This document shows positions 32,216 to 34,914 of a DNA stretch of 34,914 bases, piece by piece. The translations under genes were made by a program, and so were the position numbers. A model generated the notes under the pieces. It did no database searches, was not told the DNA's origin, and worked only from the letters and a program-made list of their open reading frames with translations. Position 1 is the first letter of the stretch, and each line of letters opens with the position of its first letter. Where the stretch lies: contig NMRA01000806.1 in NCBI GenBank assembly GCA_002633005.1, positions 39,467-74,380 of the forward strand. The letters are read 5' to 3'. The DNA is from Phoronis australis. Its lineage: Eukaryota > Phoronida > Phoronidae.

Positions 32216-32480
32216 CAAGCCCCCTATGGTGCGCCGCCCCGCATGTTTAGTAGTACCCTGTTATTACAGCGGTTATACCGGCGCATTTGCCTGCATTCTC
32301 CACTTTGATAGTCTAATGATTGCTCCTAGAATGGAAGTTCGCACATGCGCAGATATGAAAAACACCTCCGAGGGCATCCAGAAGACCTCAAACACTTTCG
32401 TGGCCTCAAATTTACCCTCGGAGGTGACGCGTTGTCTAGTGTCCACATTAGATCGGGGACACTAGGCTACAGGGGGCTTG
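32216..32480. mobile_element. small inverted-repeat element with internal hairpins
   Basis: Ends are CAAGCCCCCTATGG and, inverted, CAAGCCCCCTGTAG. Inside are two perfect hairpins: ACCTCCGAGGG/CCCTCGGAGGT (32364-32374 with 32415-32425) and CTAGTGTCC/GGACACTAG (32436-32444 with 32457-32465). Length is about 265 bp and there is no coding capacity. I could not settle a target duplication. Confidence 0.5.
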
Positions 32481-33659
32481 TAAAACCACTTCTGTGACCA
32501 TTTTAGGGGGGGGCAATTTTGTTTTGATATATTTGATATCTCATAAACCATTTTATTTTGTAAAATTAAAGGTTCAAACTTGCACATTTCCATGAAATTT
32601 GACCTTGAAATTTAGCGAATTCTGCATATTGGACACGGAATAGAACACAATTAAAACAAGGAAATTAGGCGGCCATAATGTGTGACACTGCAAATAATAT
32701 TTCACCAGGATGCATTAAGTCATAAAAACACATATCATTTTTTATATTTCTCACTTTCGAAAAATGCGAATTTAAGGCACATGTCTGAATGATGGTGTAA
32801 TTTGGCCCCATTACAAACATTTTTTTGTTGAAGTTGTAAACAGACATGTATTACCAAACTGACAATGTCGCCTGTTAAATTGATAATACATTATCAAATC
32901 TTTCATTGGTGTAGTTGGAAAGCACTTCGATTTTCTAAAAAATCTTAAACTTGCACAAGATGGCGATAAAGGTTAAACTGTTTGAGATATCATCTTACCT
33001 TCTTTATTTAGAACAAACAATTTGCATTACACAATCCAACTCTTACTATTTTACTTCGTGAACTGTGAGCATTTTCAATTCAAAGAATTAAAGTGAACCC
33101 TGAAATGTCGAGAAAAATCAGTTTGCCTTTATTAAAGTAGAGTAAGGGATTTACACTTCTTTTGATCTTTGACCCTCTAAAAAGAAGTTACACCCCATGC
33201 CGTCTAAGTTTTAGAAAGTTTGGATTCTTGAGATCGATTTTGTATTTTCTAAAATGAAATCGATTGCCGTACCAACACTGAATGAAAAATTAGCTCGTCC
33301 ACTCCGTACAACTGCTTTTTAGACGATGCCGTCCCACCTGACGATGTCTGTTGTAAAGATCCTCAACTGTGACTAGTCCAAGTCCCATCGACTCGTTTCC
33401 ACTGAAATCTATGTTCCCCAAAGACTGATAATCGCTCTACCCGATACTAACGGGTAATGATTCAATTTCTGCGCCACTTCGTGATGTACAACAGATGCAT
33501 GGGCCCACATGCGACACTTACAGTCGGCGTGGGAATTGAAATGAAGACCTTCCAATGAACAGGGTGAACGCATAATTGAAATATTTTTGACAGGGGGAGG
33601 GTGCGATCACCCCTTGTAGTTTTTTGTTGTTTTCTTAAATATGCTCACGCTAGGTCACC

Positions 33660-33791
33660 TACAACGCTGTATTTCCAAACATACAAAATATCCCGAGGTC
33701 AGGTGACATGTACATAGCAGGTAAACCAGAACTTGTTAGTAAGCTCTCCAAAATTCAAAACAAAGCCACAAAACTATTGGTCAGGAAATAA
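33660..33791 (+). mobile_element. possible decayed non-LTR retrotransposon fragment
   Basis: A 43-codon frame ends in VSKLSKIQNKATKLLVRK, which resembles the L-x-K-x-Q-x-x-A-T-x-L helix found after the reverse-transcriptase core in many LINEs. Nothing around it supports the call, so this is tentative. Confidence 0.25.
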
Positions 33792-34639
33792 TCCCTAGAT
33801 GATGGTACTTGCTTTTTGTTACCAATCATAGATGTAGAATTCAAAAAAGTAGTCCATTAAAACATCAAGCCCCATCGCTTCACTGACTGAACGGAATGCA
33901 ATGGTTGGGTACGTGTCTATGATCTCTGTCCTAATAACTGAGTGTTGAAATTGGTGCTATGGTGACGACGAAAAATCTACGTCGGAAAAGGTACGTAAAT
34001 GAACAAACTTAAATTTTCTGTTACCGAATACCGAAGCGTAAATAGATTGCATCTTCAAGGCCACAAACATTGCAGGTCATTTAGTGTGAAAAGGCAAAGC
34101 AGTGATCAAATCTTCGCACCAGCTCCGGATTCTTTGGGGTGAAAAGGTAGTAAAAGTAAGCAAAACATTCATGTCCGAGTAGAAAATTTTCTCGCAATGT
34201 TTTTTTGTTTATCTCAATGGCGGAGTGGAAGAACGTTCTTTTTGCAACTCAATGGTCACAGTTTTTGAACAACACTTTGCAATAGCAAAGTGGGTATACA
34301 TGGACAATATGAAGCAATTAGCTGCGTTAGCACCGCCGCGTATGCCTAAGTTAATACCTGCAAGGGCAGAAATTGTTATTGCTAGAGATTCTAAAACGTC
34401 CACTTTTGCCATCGTTTAAAGGGAAGTTGCAAGAGACATTGTTACAACCCAATAATCGCTACTTGGTGTTTGACATTAGATCTATATTTATTCTTATGTA
34501 GTCGTCCATTTACTTAGAGGGATACCAATAATTTTGATGAATTATTGCTCCAAGTCAAGCTCATGCACCTTTTTACTTCAATCATTTCTACATGTTGGAG
34601 CTCACGAAGCTAAGCGGGAGTTCATCTGCATTGCCCCTG

Positions 34640-34765
34640 TCCGCAGGGGCGGATCTACGTTTTCAGTAAGGGGGGGGTTTAGGATTCCCGCAAAGGTCGA
34701 ATCCGAGGCACGTGGCGCCGAGAGGGGGGAGGTCGGGAGGGGGGTTTCCCCCCTCCGTGTAAGAC
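34640..34765. repeat. G-run dispersed repeat with hairpin
   Basis: GCGGATCTACGTTTT, then a G run, then GGCACGTGGCGCCGAG, then GGAGGGGGG-TTT-CCCCCCTCC (34736-34756), a perfect 9-bp stem. The layout looks like a short dispersed element; the family is not identified. Confidence 0.45.
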
Positions 34766-34914
34766 CATTTTTTGTTTTTGTAGCCAAATAGTGAAATTTC
34801 CATGCATCCTGGTAAGTTTCTGGCACTAATAACATGTCTCTTGAGTTTTTCTTAAGATAATTTAAAACCCTTCTCGATTTCGTCGCATGAACGTGGCTCA
34901 CAAGTTTCGTGAAA

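Larger units (their letters stand above)
30886..34914. other. SOBP 5' UTR, promoter region and upstream flank
   Basis: Holds the NRF1-like and CTCF-like boxes near 31.0 kb, a partial dispersed repeat (about 31210-31300), the inverted-repeat element at 32216-32480, a doubtful LINE fragment (33660-33791) and a G-run repeat (34640-34760). No gene recognised. Short overlapping open frames at 34209-34419 on both strands are unlike anything I know. Confidence 0.5.

Noticed and set aside
34209-34419. Overlapping open frames on both strands, one starting MAKVDVLESLAITISALAG
   Set aside because: Looks somewhat like a signal or membrane segment but is isolated and unknown; frames on both strands suggest chance.

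Overview
This is animal nuclear DNA. Coding sequence is broken into short exons with GT...AG boundaries, separated by introns from about 0.3 to 6.7 kb, and non-coding repeats are common. I see no operons, CRISPR arrays or rRNA/tRNA genes. The protein sequences and the style of repeats suggest a marine invertebrate bilaterian such as a lancelet, acorn worm or mollusc, but I cannot name the species. Single N bases at 933, 23549 and 25002 (the last two in C-rich runs) look like assembly uncertainties.

Two protein-coding genes lie tail to tail. On the + strand, positions 1748-12929 hold ten phase-compatible exons of a TTK/Mps1 dual-specificity spindle-checkpoint kinase: four exons of low-complexity linker, then six covering nearly the whole kinase domain. 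The N-terminal TPR exons are not recognisable and probably lie before the window. The reading frame runs into a splice donor at the end of the kinase domain, so a short C-terminal exon is still missing.

On the - strand, positions 30885 down to 15827 hold a full-length four-exon sine oculis-binding protein homologue (SOBP): 606 codons plus stop. It has the conserved N-terminal box, two FCS-type zinc fingers, a proline-rich tract and a C-terminal basic segment. One of its exons is only 63 nt (19009-19071) and is phase-symmetric, so it could be skipped without a frameshift. A poly(A) signal lies 346 bp past the stop codon.

The rest is intron and flank. It contains a probable PIF/Harbinger-type MITE (7921-8734) with TTA target duplications, a 7 x 34 bp minisatellite (6124-6361), and a perfect 30 bp tandem duplication (5711-5770). 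There are two degenerate tandem arrays in opposite orientations, one in a TTK intron (about 2580-3500) and one in an SOBP intron (about 20050-20815). Both carry boxes that fit the CTCF core motif, three of them at 14 of 14 positions. Other repeats are a dispersed G/C-run family (23527, 24985, possibly 31210), fold-back elements (about 23190-23880 and 32216-32480), and a doubtful LINE fragment near 33.7 kb.

The two genes have unrelated roles, chromosome segregation and SIX-associated transcription, and nothing suggests they work together. The most interesting part of the window is the repeat-borne CTCF-like boxes and the small splicing details.
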